A stretch of 64,000 bases of DNA from Kistimonas asteriae (lineage in GTDB: Bacteria > Pseudomonadota > Gammaproteobacteria > Pseudomonadales > Endozoicomonadaceae). How positions within the stretch are numbered: position 1 is the first letter of the stretch; each line of letters opens with the position of its first letter. The position numbers and the translations under genes were made by a program. Positions 57,155 through 64,000 of this stretch are shown in pieces. The stretch spans positions 124,001 to 188,000 of the forward strand of contig NZ_JAEVHF010000001.1 of assembly GCF_018263925.1 (NCBI RefSeq). Reading direction: 5' to 3'. The notes beneath the pieces were generated by a model. The model saw nothing but the letters and a program-made list of their open reading frames with translations. It did not search any database and was not told where the DNA came from.

Positions 57155-57604
57155 ATGGAAAACTATATGCTGCTGCTGGGTTGGGCTGGTATTTTTGCTC
57201 CTATGGCACTGGGCGCCATCGGTTCCGGCATGGGTTGCTCCATCTCCGGTCAGGCGGCCTGTGGCGCCATGCTGGATGTTGAAAGCGGTTACGGTAAGTT
57301 CATCGGTCTGTCCGCACTGCCTTCCTCTCAGGGCATCCTGGGTATCGTTATCATGTTCATCCTGATGGGTACTCCCCTGACCGTTGACACTGCACCGGCC
57401 TTCTTCGGCATCGGCCTTCTGGCGGGTCTGGCGCTGCTGTTCACCGCTATCTACCAGGGTAAAGCGGTTGCCGGCGCCATCAATGCGTCCAAGAACAAGC
57501 CTGAAATCTTCGGTCTGTCTATCGCCCCTGCGGCTATCGTAGAAGGCTTCTCTGTATTTGCCTTCGTATTCGCCCTGGTACTGGCTGGCAACATCGCCGC
57601 CTAA
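57155..57604 (+). CDS. ntpK: V/A-type ATPase subunit K (rotor ring, proteolipid)
   Basis: 149 residues, four helices in two hairpins (a duplicated c-subunit). The ion-binding Glu130 is in the fourth helix (IVEGFSVFAF). Leu55, Ser58 and Gln59 (ALPSSQG) and Gln101 (IYQGK) occupy the places of Leu61, Thr64, Gln65 and Gln110, the Na+ ligands of E. hirae NtpK, with Glu130 at Glu139. A Na+-binding ring is therefore likely by inference. The start lies three bases after the subunit I stop. Confidence 0.93.
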   Translation: MENYMLLLGWAGIFAPMALGAIGSGMGCSISGQAACGAMLDVESGYGKFIGLSALPSSQGILGIVIMFILMGTPLTVDTAPAFFGIGLLAGLALLFTAIYQGKAVAGAINASKNKPEIFGLSIAPAAIVEGFSVFAFVFALVLAGNIAA

Positions 57605-57638
57605 GCCTGTCGATTAACGTTGCCAACAGGGTGAAGTC

Positions 57639-58313
57639 ATGACTGAAGTAGCAAGTAACGTATCCGTCGGGGTACAGGAGCTGATCGAGAAGCTCCGCAA
57701 TCAGGGCGTTGCCAACGGCCGCTCTGAAGCCGACAAGATTGTTTCCGACGCCCGCGCTGAAGCGGACCGGATTCTGGAAGAAGCACGCATGCAGGCCACT
57801 GACCTGGTGAACAAGGCGAAAAAAGAAGCCGACTTCACCATCAAGGCTGGCGAAGAGTCCCTGGAACTGGCCGGCCGTAACGCCGTGCTGGAACTGAAAG
57901 ACTTCCTGCTCAAGCAATTCTCTGAGCAGATCCGTCTGACGGTCGCTCGCGATATGGAAGACCAGGGCATCCTCGAGAAGATGATTCTCGAAGTGGCCGG
58001 TCGCAATAGCCTGCGCGGTGAAGAAAACGTCGAAGTGATCCTGCCCCGCAAGGCCATCGGTGTTGAAGATCTGCGTGAGCACCCGGAAGCACTGAAAGAA
58101 GGCTCTCTGGCCTACTTCGCAGTGCGCCAGGGTAAGGAAATGCTGAGCAACGGCGTCACCTTCAAGGTCGGTGGCGAGAAGCAGACCGGCGTGACCTTCC
58201 GCCTGCGCGAGAAGAACATCGAAGTTGAGCTGGATGACACGGCTGTCAGCACCATGCTGCTGAAGCACCTGCAGCCCCGCTTCCGCGCGCTGCTGGAAGG
58301 CATCATCAATTAA
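57639..58313 (+). CDS. ntpE: V/A-type ATPase subunit E (peripheral stalk)
   Basis: 224 residues. The N-terminal half is a long Ala/Glu/Lys-rich helix (IVSDARAEADRILEEARMQA), and the C-terminal half is the globular domain that touches the head. Peripheral stalks normally pair E with G/H; no G/H gene is visible. In Chlamydia-type operons E comes first; here it follows K after 34 bp. Confidence 0.88.
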   Translation: MTEVASNVSVGVQELIEKLRNQGVANGRSEADKIVSDARAEADRILEEARMQATDLVNKAKKEADFTIKAGEESLELAGRNAVLELKDFLLKQFSEQIRLTVARDMEDQGILEKMILEVAGRNSLRGEENVEVILPRKAIGVEDLREHPEALKEGSLAYFAVRQGKEMLSNGVTFKVGGEKQTGVTFRLREKNIEVELDDTAVSTMLLKHLQPRFRALLEGIIN

Positions 58314-58320
58314 GGCTTAC

Positions 58321-58376
58321 GCTGCCGGCTGACGGTAACCGGACTCTTTTGAGATCCGGCTATCGGCTCCGGCAGC
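58321..58376 (+). other. Nested hairpin in the ntpE-DUF2764 gap
   Basis: Outer arms GCTGCCGG (58321) and CCGGCAGC (58369) enclose an inner stem CCGGACTC/GAGATCCGG with TTTT loop and one bulge. No T-run follows, so it could tune mRNA processing or relative subunit output. Confidence 0.5.
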
Positions 58377-58395
58377 GGCTGTTAAGGAGCAAGCC

Positions 58396-59082
58396 ATGGC
58401 TGAGAATGCCTGTTATACCTTGCTGACCTCGCTGCCGCACATTGATTCTCTGTTCAACAGCCGGATCACCCCGATCTCCCGCTTCCAGCTGGACCGTCGC
58501 CTGTCCATGCTGGATATGGCCGATCAGGAACGTCTGGTCATGATCGAGAATCTGCTGCACTGGGATCACCTGGCAGACGATGTCAACGAAAGCGCCCTGA
58601 TCCGCCTGGCTGAAAAAGCCCGGGATCAACTGGATAGCCAGACGCTGCGCGAACTCGTGGACTGGCGCCTGGATATGCGCACCATCGTAGCCGCCCTGCG
58701 CCGCAAGCACCTGGGTGAAGCGGCGCCAACCACTGCCAAGTGGAGTTACGGCACCCGCTACGAATACATTCGTAGCCACTGGAGCTCACCGACCCTGGGT
58801 CTTGGCAAGGCGTTTCCCTGGATCAGCAAAGTGGCTGAGTGCCTGCGCACCGGCAACTGTGTTGAACTGGAAAAAACCCTGCTGCAGGCTGTCTGGGATC
58901 AGCTGAACCGGCTGGCCACCCGCCACCAGTTCGACTTCGAGGCAGTGGTTATCTACGTACTGCGCTGGAACCTGGTAGCCCGCTGGACCAGTTACGACAC
59001 TGGCAAAGCACAGCTCCGGTTCCGCAAGCTGATCGACAAGAGCCTCGGCGAATTCAGGGACCAGTTGCCGGTCAGCAACTGA
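58396..59082 (+). CDS. DUF2764 protein of V-type ATPase operons (possible C-like subunit)
   Basis: 228 residues, helical and soluble. It matches the short unnamed protein located between E and A in Chlamydia-type ATPase operons (DUF2764): CYTLLTSLPHIDSLF at the start, the Arg/Asp/Leu-rich LSMLDMADQERLVMIENLLHW, then Trp-rich segments. These operons lack subunit C, so it may take C's place linking shaft to ring; this is inference. It precedes subunit A here as in Chlamydia. Confidence 0.78.
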   Translation: MAENACYTLLTSLPHIDSLFNSRITPISRFQLDRRLSMLDMADQERLVMIENLLHWDHLADDVNESALIRLAEKARDQLDSQTLRELVDWRLDMRTIVAALRRKHLGEAAPTTAKWSYGTRYEYIRSHWSSPTLGLGKAFPWISKVAECLRTGNCVELEKTLLQAVWDQLNRLATRHQFDFEAVVIYVLRWNLVARWTSYDTGKAQLRFRKLIDKSLGEFRDQLPVSN

Positions 59083-59146
59083 TCACGACGATTTCATCTG
59101 CAGAACGGTCAATGTACCGACTGTGCTAGAAAAAGGTTATCGCGTT

Positions 59147-60994
59147 ATGAGTACAACGCACGAACAAAACGCCACAGCCCGCGTCGTGGCCGTCAATGGT
59201 GACATCATCACCATTGAAACCATCGACAAGGGCGATGACAGCCGCGCCCTCGTCAAGAACGAAGTGGTTTACGTCATCCCCAGCCGCAAGCAGAACGAAA
59301 GCATTGATGAGATGCTGATGTCTGAAGTGCTGCGGGTTCACGGCAAGACCGCTGACATCCAGGTCTTCGAAGACACCCGCGGCGTCGCTGTTGGTGACTA
59401 TATCGTCCAGACCGGTCAGCTGCTGTCCGTGGAACTGGGCCCGGGTATCCTGAGCCAGATCTATGACGGCCTGCAGAACCCGCTGGAAAACCTGGCCCAG
59501 CTGCACGGCACCTTCCTGCAGCGCGGCGTTCAGGCAGAAGCCCTGGACCGCACCAAAACCTGGTCCTTTGTCGCCAAGGCCCGTGTCGGTGACGTCCTGC
59601 GTGGTGGTGAGACCCTGGGTACTGTCCAGGAAGGTCGCTTCACCCATAAAGTGATGGTTCCCTTTGATCTGACCGGCAGCATCACCGTTGACTGGATTCA
59701 GGAAGGTACCTTTACCGTTGATACCGTTGTGGCCCGTGTCCGCGACGAGCAGGGTAAAGAACGTGAACTGAACATGATTCAGCGCTGGCCGGTACGTCGC
59801 TCCATTTCTGAGACCCTGTCCCAGAAAGGCGGCAAGACCACCCGTCACTACCCGACTGAGCCCCTGATCACCCAGCAGCGTCTGGTTGATACCTTCTTCC
59901 CGATCGCCCGTGGCGGCACCGGCTGTATCCCCGGACCGTTCGGCGCTGGCAAGACCGTACTGCAGCACATGCTGTCCAAGTACTCCTCTGCCGACATCGT
60001 TATCGTTATCGCCTGTGGTGAACGTGCCGGTGAGGTGGTTGAAACCATCGACGAGTTCCCGAAGCTACAGGATCCCAGTGGCGCCGGCTCCCTGATGGAC
60101 CGTACCACCATCATCTGTAACACCTCCTCCATGCCGGTTGCGGCCCGTGAAGCCTCCATCTACACCGGCCTGACCCTGGGCGAGTACTACCGTCAGATGG
60201 GTTACAACGTTCTGATCCTGGCTGACTCAACATCCCGTTGGGCGCAGGCGATGCGTGAAACCTCCAACCGTCTGGAAGAGATCCCAGGTGAAGAAGGTTT
60301 CCCGGCGTACATTGACTCCGCCATCAAGGGTCTGTACGAGCGTGCGGGCGTGATCAGCAACGAAGACGGTGAATCCGGCTCCCTGACCATGATCGGTACG
60401 GTATCCCCGGCCGGTGGTAACTTCGAAGAGCCTGTGACACAGTCCACCCTGTCCACAGTAAAATGCTTCCTGGGCCTGTCCTACGACCGCGCTTACAAGC
60501 GTTTCTTCCCCGCTGTTGACCCGCTGATCTCCTGGTCCCGCTACCTGGATCAGATGAAGCCCTGGTATGATGCCAATCTGACTGCTGACTGGGTTCCCAT
60601 GGTCAGCGAGATGCACAAGCTGCTGGTTCGCGGCGAAAGCATCAACCAGATGATGCAGGTCACCGGTGAAGAAGGTGTCACGCTGAGCGACTACATTCAG
60701 TTCCAAAAGTCCCTGTTCCTGGACATGGTCTACCTGCAGCAGGACGCCTTCGATCATATCGACGCAGCCTGCTCCCTGGAACGTCAGAAGTTCAGCTTCC
60801 GCCTGATCGTTGACCTGATTCGTCAGGACTACAACTTCGCTGACAAGAACGTCGCCCGCGACTTCTTCGTGAAGCTGACCGGTCTGTACAAGAACTTCAA
60901 CTATGCGCACATGGATTCGTCCGAATACAAGGACTACCTGGAAAAGATCAAGGATCTGCGCAACCAGTATGCTGTCAGCGCCGAAGCGGCCTGA
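59147..60994 (+). CDS. ntpA: V/A-type ATPase catalytic subunit A
   Basis: 615 residues. The catalytic P-loop GPFGAGKTV is present, with the A-specific non-homologous insert around residues 115-185 (LHGTFLQRGVQ onward), GERAGEV and LADSTSRWAQAMRE. It hydrolyses or makes ATP in the A3B3 head. I chose the ATG at 59147 after AAGG; a GTG-opened frame from 59123 has no ribosome site. It is the last gene of the operon, separated from its usual partner B by five genes. Confidence 0.96.
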   Translation: MSTTHEQNATARVVAVNGDIITIETIDKGDDSRALVKNEVVYVIPSRKQNESIDEMLMSEVLRVHGKTADIQVFEDTRGVAVGDYIVQTGQLLSVELGPGILSQIYDGLQNPLENLAQLHGTFLQRGVQAEALDRTKTWSFVAKARVGDVLRGGETLGTVQEGRFTHKVMVPFDLTGSITVDWIQEGTFTVDTVVARVRDEQGKERELNMIQRWPVRRSISETLSQKGGKTTRHYPTEPLITQQRLVDTFFPIARGGTGCIPGPFGAGKTVLQHMLSKYSSADIVIVIACGERAGEVVETIDEFPKLQDPSGAGSLMDRTTIICNTSSMPVAAREASIYTGLTLGEYYRQMGYNVLILADSTSRWAQAMRETSNRLEEIPGEEGFPAYIDSAIKGLYERAGVISNEDGESGSLTMIGTVSPAGGNFEEPVTQSTLSTVKCFLGLSYDRAYKRFFPAVDPLISWSRYLDQMKPWYDANLTADWVPMVSEMHKLLVRGESINQMMQVTGEEGVTLSDYIQFQKSLFLDMVYLQQDAFDHIDAACSLERQKFSFRLIVDLIRQDYNFADKNVARDFFVKLTGLYKNFNYAHMDSSEYKDYLEKIKDLRNQYAVSAEAA

Positions 60995-61015
60995 TAGACG
61001 ACTGTATCCTTACAG

Positions 61016-61053
61016 AAACAAAGGCCGGCATTTTCCGGCCTTTGTTTTTTTTT
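61016..61053 (+). terminator. Terminator of the V-type ATPase operon
   Basis: ACAAAGGCCGG, CATTTT loop, CCGGCCTTTGT, then nine Ts: a strong intrinsic terminator 22 bp after ntpA. Confidence 0.95.
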
Positions 61054-61108
61054 CACTGAAAATGGTCGATTCAACCGAATTTTCACTACCTGAAAAGCCA
61101 ATAAGAAA

Positions 61109-61122
61109 ACGATATTTATCAA
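61109..61122 (+). promoter_or_regulatory. Weak FNR/ANR-like site upstream of the second arcC
   Basis: ACGATATTTATCAA keeps the right half-site ATCAA and spacing but has two mismatches in the left half. TTAAAT and TATAAC -10-like boxes follow within 50 bp. The remainder of the 318-bp gap shows no gene. Confidence 0.35.
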
Positions 61123-61371
61123 CAACACCGCCACTCACTTACCAAGTGTTAAATAACTATAACCGTAGTGACACGTAAACCTTATCCCATGTCAATGCAC
61201 CGTCGATTATTGGTCGAAATACGTACAAAACACACTAGGAATCGGAACTAGCGCACCTAATATGGGTCTATACCGGAGTGAATCCCCTCTCGGATATACA
61301 ATCCAGTACCGGTGCCGATAAAAAACCGGAATGGATCATCGAATCACCTAAGAAAGTAAGGGAATCCTGTC

Positions 61372-62322
61372 ATGCGTATTGTCATCGCTCTGGGCGGTAA
61401 CGCCATGCTGCAGCGCGGTCAGCCATTGGAAGCTGATATCCAGCGCGAAAACATCAGCAAAGCCGCTGAAATGATTGCCAAAGTTGCCCAGGAACACGAA
61501 GTAATCCTGACTCACGGTAACGGTCCCCAGGTTGGTCTGCTGGCTCTGCAAAACGCTGCCTACACCAAAGTTGCCCCTTATCCGCTGGACGTACTGGGCG
61601 CAGAAACTGCCGGTATGATCGGCTACATGATGGAGCAGGAACTGTACAACCACACCAATGGCGCCCAGATCGCGACCATGGTGACCCAGACTCTGGTTGA
61701 CGCCAACGATCCTGCTTTCCAGGACCCGACCAAATTCGTTGGTCCGGTTTACAGCAAAGAAGAAGCTGAAGCCCTGGCCGCCGAAAAAGGCTGGGCCATC
61801 AAGGCTGACGGCGAATACTTCCGTCGCGTTGTACCTTCTCCGCTGCCCCAGGGCATCATTGAAGTTGAAATGATCCGCAAGCTGGCCGAGCAAGGCGCTC
61901 TGGTTATCTGTGCTGGCGGTGGCGGTGTACCGGTTCGCAAGGACGAAAACGGCAAGCTGGTTGGCGTTGAAGCCGTTGTCGACAAAGACCTGTCCGCTGC
62001 CATCCTGGCAGAACAGATGGGTGCCGATGCGCTGATCATCATGACCGACGTCAGTGCCGTATGCATCAACTTCGGCAAGCCTGACCAGAAAGAAATCCAC
62101 AAGGCGACGCCTGACGCGATCACCTCTCTGGACTTCCCTGCTGGCTCCATGGGTCCGAAGATCGAAGCCGCTGCCAACTTCGTCCGTAAGGGCGGCAAGT
62201 TCGCCGGTATCGGTAGCCTGTACGACGTCGTTAACATTGCTAACGGCGTAGCCGGTACCTGGATCACCGAAGAAGCAGAAGGGATCTCCTACCACGAAGG
62301 TCGCAAGGCTGCCCAAGCCTGA
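61372..62322 (+). CDS. arcC: Carbamate kinase (copy after the V-ATPase operon)
   Basis: 316 residues with [41 protein letters not shown] and [14 protein letters not shown]. It makes ATP from carbamoyl phosphate. Codon bias is as strong as in arcA and the first arcB, so it may be the main highly expressed carbamate kinase, while the copy at 51954 is less biased. It has its own promoter region, after a strong terminator. GGGAATC precedes the ATG. Confidence 0.95.
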   Translation: MRIVIALGGNAMLQRGQPLEADIQRENISKAAEMIAKVAQEHEVILTHGNGPQVGLLALQNAAYTKVAPYPLDVLGAETAGMIGYMMEQELYNHTNGAQIATMVTQTLVDANDPAFQDPTKFVGPVYSKEEAEALAAEKGWAIKADGEYFRRVVPSPLPQGIIEVEMIRKLAEQGALVICAGGGGVPVRKDENGKLVGVEAVVDKDLSAAILAEQMGADALIIMTDVSAVCINFGKPDQKEIHKATPDAITSLDFPAGSMGPKIEAAANFVRKGGKFAGIGSLYDVVNIANGVAGTWITEEAEGISYHEGRKAAQA

Positions 62323-62329
62323 TCTGCCT

Positions 62330-62350
62330 GGCGGAGGCTTTGCCTCCGCC
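62330..62350 (+). terminator. Hairpin after the second arcC
   Basis: GGCGGAGGC-TTT-GCCTCCGCC is a perfect 9-bp stem followed by TCTTCT rather than a clean T-run; a probable terminator 7 bp past the stop. Confidence 0.65.
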
Positions 62351-62414
62351 TCTTCTCCCTCCCTTCTTTATACTTCCCCGTACCAGCCCCCCTACCTCCA
62401 AGGTTTATTGACCT

Positions 62415-62840
62415 ATGAAAACGCAATCCACCATTGCCGTTGGCGTTGGTGTCTTTATCATTCGAGCCGGCAAAATTCTGCTGGGTGAACGCACGGGTTC
62501 ACATGGTGCGGATACATGGGCACTGCCCGGTGGCCACCTGGAATTCGGCGAAACCCCTGCAGACTGCGCTATTCGCGAAGCACTGGAAGAAACAGGTCTC
62601 AAGATCAGCGATATTGAGCCTGTAGCTTTCACAAACGACATTTTCGAAAAAGAAGGAAAGCACTACGTCACACTGTTTGTCAGGGCCAGACAATCTGAGG
62701 GGGAACCCTGCACAATGGAACCGGCAAAATGCAAAGGCTGGTCATGGTTTGACTGGAACGCCCTGCCGAAACCACTCTTCACTTCGCTGGAAAACCTGAA
62801 ACAGCAGGGATTTGTTCTGCTTTCTGATGAACAATCATAA
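62415..62840 (+). CDS. NUDIX hydrolase
   Basis: 141 residues with a complete Nudix box: GGHLEFGETPADCAIREA followed by LEETGL, keeping the metal-binding Glu residues. Members of this size hydrolyse nucleoside diphosphate derivatives such as damaged nucleotides or nucleotide sugars. It resembles the single-domain group that includes MutT-like and human NUDT15-like enzymes; the substrate cannot be set. Cytosolic. Confidence 0.92.
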   Translation: MKTQSTIAVGVGVFIIRAGKILLGERTGSHGADTWALPGGHLEFGETPADCAIREALEETGLKISDIEPVAFTNDIFEKEGKHYVTLFVRARQSEGEPCTMEPAKCKGWSWFDWNALPKPLFTSLENLKQQGFVLLSDEQS

Positions 62841-62889
62841 CGAGAAGCCGAACAATACCGGCATTATTTGGCATTTATTACCGACATAA

Positions 62890-62922
62890 AAAAAGCCTTC
62901 TTACTAGGCAAGAAGGCTTTTT
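62890..62922. terminator. Bidirectional terminator between the NUDIX gene and tRNA-Glu
   Basis: AAAAAGCCTTCTT, seven-base loop, AAGAAGGCTTTTT: a perfect 13-bp stem with A and T runs serving both converging transcripts. Confidence 0.93.
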
Positions 62923-62928
62923 CAAATA

Positions 62929-63004
62929 TGGCGTCCCCTAGGGGACTCGAACCCCTGTTACCGCCGTGAAAGGGCGGTGTCCTAGGCCACTAGACGAAGG
63001 GGAC
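62929..63004 (-). tRNA. tRNA-Glu (anticodon TTC)
   Basis: 76 bases on the minus strand, including an encoded CCA end. The acceptor stem GTCCCCT/AGGGGAC, anticodon arm CCGCC-CTTTCAC-GGCGG with TTC at 62968-62970, and T arm with TTCGAGT all fit, and the sequence is nearly identical to E. coli tRNA-Glu. Confidence 0.98.
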
Positions 63005-63120
63005 CTCATGGACGGCGGCAATAATAGGGGTTCACTTTCCGAGAGTCAACAGCCTGATCGCTATTCTTTTTCACATTCCATCGCGGTCATGTACACTCTC
63101 CTGACGCATAAAGGAGAGGA

Positions 63121-63783
63121 ATGATAAGAATGAAACTCAAACTCCTGGGGGCACCGCTGTCGCCTTTTGTCAGGAAGACCATTCTGACCCTGAAACTCAA
63201 AGAACTGACTTATGAGTTGACCCCTGTTTTACCCTTCAATTTCCCTGACTGGTTTGTAGAACTCAATCCTCTCAAGCGCATACCCGTTTTAACTGTTGAC
63301 GACACACCCATTGCCGATTCCAGTGTGATCTGCCAGTTTTTGGATACCCTGTCTGATACAACACGACTGATACCTGATAATCCGTTGGATGCAGCTCGTG
63401 TGCGATGGTTTGAAAAGTATGCCGATTATGAACTGGCGCCTCATTTAACCTTCACCATTTTCAGAAACCGTTTTCTTCTTCCGTCTTTGGGAAAACCGGG
63501 CGATGAAGCGGCAATCGAAAAAGCATTAACCAAGAAACTCCCCCCCATGCTCGCTTATCTGGAGCAAACACTGACAGACAATGAATTCCTGGTAGGCGAC
63601 AGCATCACTCTGGCGGACATTGCCGTTCTCAGTCAGTTTCTCTCCTTTAGGCATGGGGGTGAACAGCCTGACAGTGACCAGTATCCACACCTGTGCGCTT
63701 ACCTTGACCGGTTAATGCAACTCACTGCCGTGGTGGAAACCTGGGAGAAAGAGTGCGCCATTATCCAGAAAATGAAAAAATAG
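63121..63783 (+). CDS. Glutathione S-transferase family protein
   Basis: 220 residues. The N-terminal thioredoxin-like domain has LSPFVRKTILTLKLK, with Ser as probable catalytic residue, LNPLKRIPVL and the glutathione-binding DSSVICQFL. The helical C-terminal domain contains LVGDSITLADIAV. It conjugates or reduces small molecules with glutathione in the cytosol. AAGGAGAGG precedes the ATG; an internal ATG three codons on is a less likely start. Confidence 0.92.
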   Translation: MIRMKLKLLGAPLSPFVRKTILTLKLKELTYELTPVLPFNFPDWFVELNPLKRIPVLTVDDTPIADSSVICQFLDTLSDTTRLIPDNPLDAARVRWFEKYADYELAPHLTFTIFRNRFLLPSLGKPGDEAAIEKALTKKLPPMLAYLEQTLTDNEFLVGDSITLADIAVLSQFLSFRHGGEQPDSDQYPHLCAYLDRLMQLTAVVETWEKECAIIQKMKK

Positions 63784-63848
63784 TACTCACCAACAGGGAA
63801 ATCCGGCATCCTGATAAAACAGGTAACGGGCAGTATGACAGGGATGTT

Positions 63849-64000
63849 ATGAAAACCAGACTCAGTGAACGCCTGTCTTACAAACAGGCCAGAAATACGC
63901 TGATACTCACCTTCCTGATTGGTGCACTGTTCAGCGTTATACAGGTCACACTGGACTTCTACGAACAGGATCATGCCATTGATCAGGAGATGCAGGCACT
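63849..64000 (+). CDS. N-terminus of a membrane protein, probably signalling (cut by window edge)
   Basis: The first 50 residues are present. A short basic N-terminus (MKTRLSERLSYKQARNT) is followed by a hydrophobic helix (LILTFLIGALFSVIQVTL) and then DFYEQDHAIDQEM, entering what looks like a periplasmic sensor region. This start recalls membrane-bound GGDEF/EAL or histidine kinase proteins, but the defining domain lies beyond the window. Confidence 0.6.
   Translation, partial: MKTRLSERLSYKQARNTLILTFLIGALFSVIQVTLDFYEQDHAIDQEMQA

Noticed and set aside
61314-61321. GCCGATAA upstream of the second arcC, an exact match to the sigma-28 -10 element
   Set aside because: The -35 region matches poorly (four of eight) and about two such 8-mers are expected by chance in this window on both strands.
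61348-62316. Antisense open frame of 322 codons across the second arcC
   Set aside because: Exact shadow of a well-supported carbamate kinase gene.
1-64000. CRISPR arrays, insertion sequences, transposases, integrases or phage genes
   Set aside because: None seen. The only tandem repeats are coding repeats in the 28-kb gene, and no recombinase is encoded, even beside tRNA-Glu.

Overview
The window reads as chromosomal DNA from a marine-type gammaproteobacterium. WaaF, ZipA, SMC, the complete Ccm operon and FleQ/FleN/FliA look most like Pseudomonas/Oceanospirillales proteins. The near-absence of flagellar genes next to ccm, an effector-like AT-rich gene, and a rich peptide and arginine economy suggest a host-associated lineage; Endozoicomonadaceae is my best guess, by inference only.

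Layout. 0-5.3 kb (minus strand): the start of zipA, smc, and the LPS heptosyltransferase waaF. 5.3-12.5 kb (minus): ccmABCDEFGHI for cytochrome c maturation, including a 58-residue CcmD. 12.6-17 kb (minus): a rhodanese-like protein without its active cysteine, then fliA, fleN, fliO and fleQ. These are what is left of a flagellar/chemotaxis super-locus that in Pseudomonas holds dozens of genes at this position. A sigma-54 promoter still sits in front of fleN. 17-28 kb: an OprD-type porin, a small acidic secreted protein, a FabH-like ketoacyl synthase, the RNA helicase hrpA, fadD, a lipase-like hydrolase overlapping a MaoC/PhaJ hydratase, and a YkgJ-type cysteine-cluster protein. 28-31 kb: an AT-rich 801-residue protein of unknown function with proline/lysine-rich 36-residue repeats. 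31-36 kb: a polar amino-acid ABC transporter and a Na+/H+ antiporter. 36-47 kb: a POT-family peptide transporter lacking its proton-coupling residues, an M18 aminopeptidase, a YiiX-type hydrolase, an unknown protein, a DSD1-type PLP enzyme, avtA, an AdiC-like antiporter, a PepSY protein and a YfcC-type carrier. 48-62.3 kb: arcA, arcB, a second arcB and arcC, then a seven-gene V/A-type ATPase operon, then a second arcC. 62.4-64 kb: a NUDIX hydrolase, tRNA-Glu, a glutathione S-transferase and the start of a membrane protein.

How the genes may work together (inference). Peptide import, peptidolysis and arginine/ornithine exchange would feed the arginine deiminase pathway. This releases ammonia and makes ATP through carbamate kinase. 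The V-type ATPase encoded between the two carbamate kinase genes could spend that ATP on ion extrusion, or make ATP from an ion gradient. Its rotor subunit keeps the residues that bind Na+ in Enterococcus hirae NtpK. An FNR/ANR-like site upstream of arcA and a weaker one upstream of the second arcC suggest oxygen-responsive control. The V-ATPase has the Chlamydia-type gene set (E, DUF2764, A, B, D, I, K) in circularly permuted order. This arginine-fermentation plus V-ATPase island is the most unusual system in the window.
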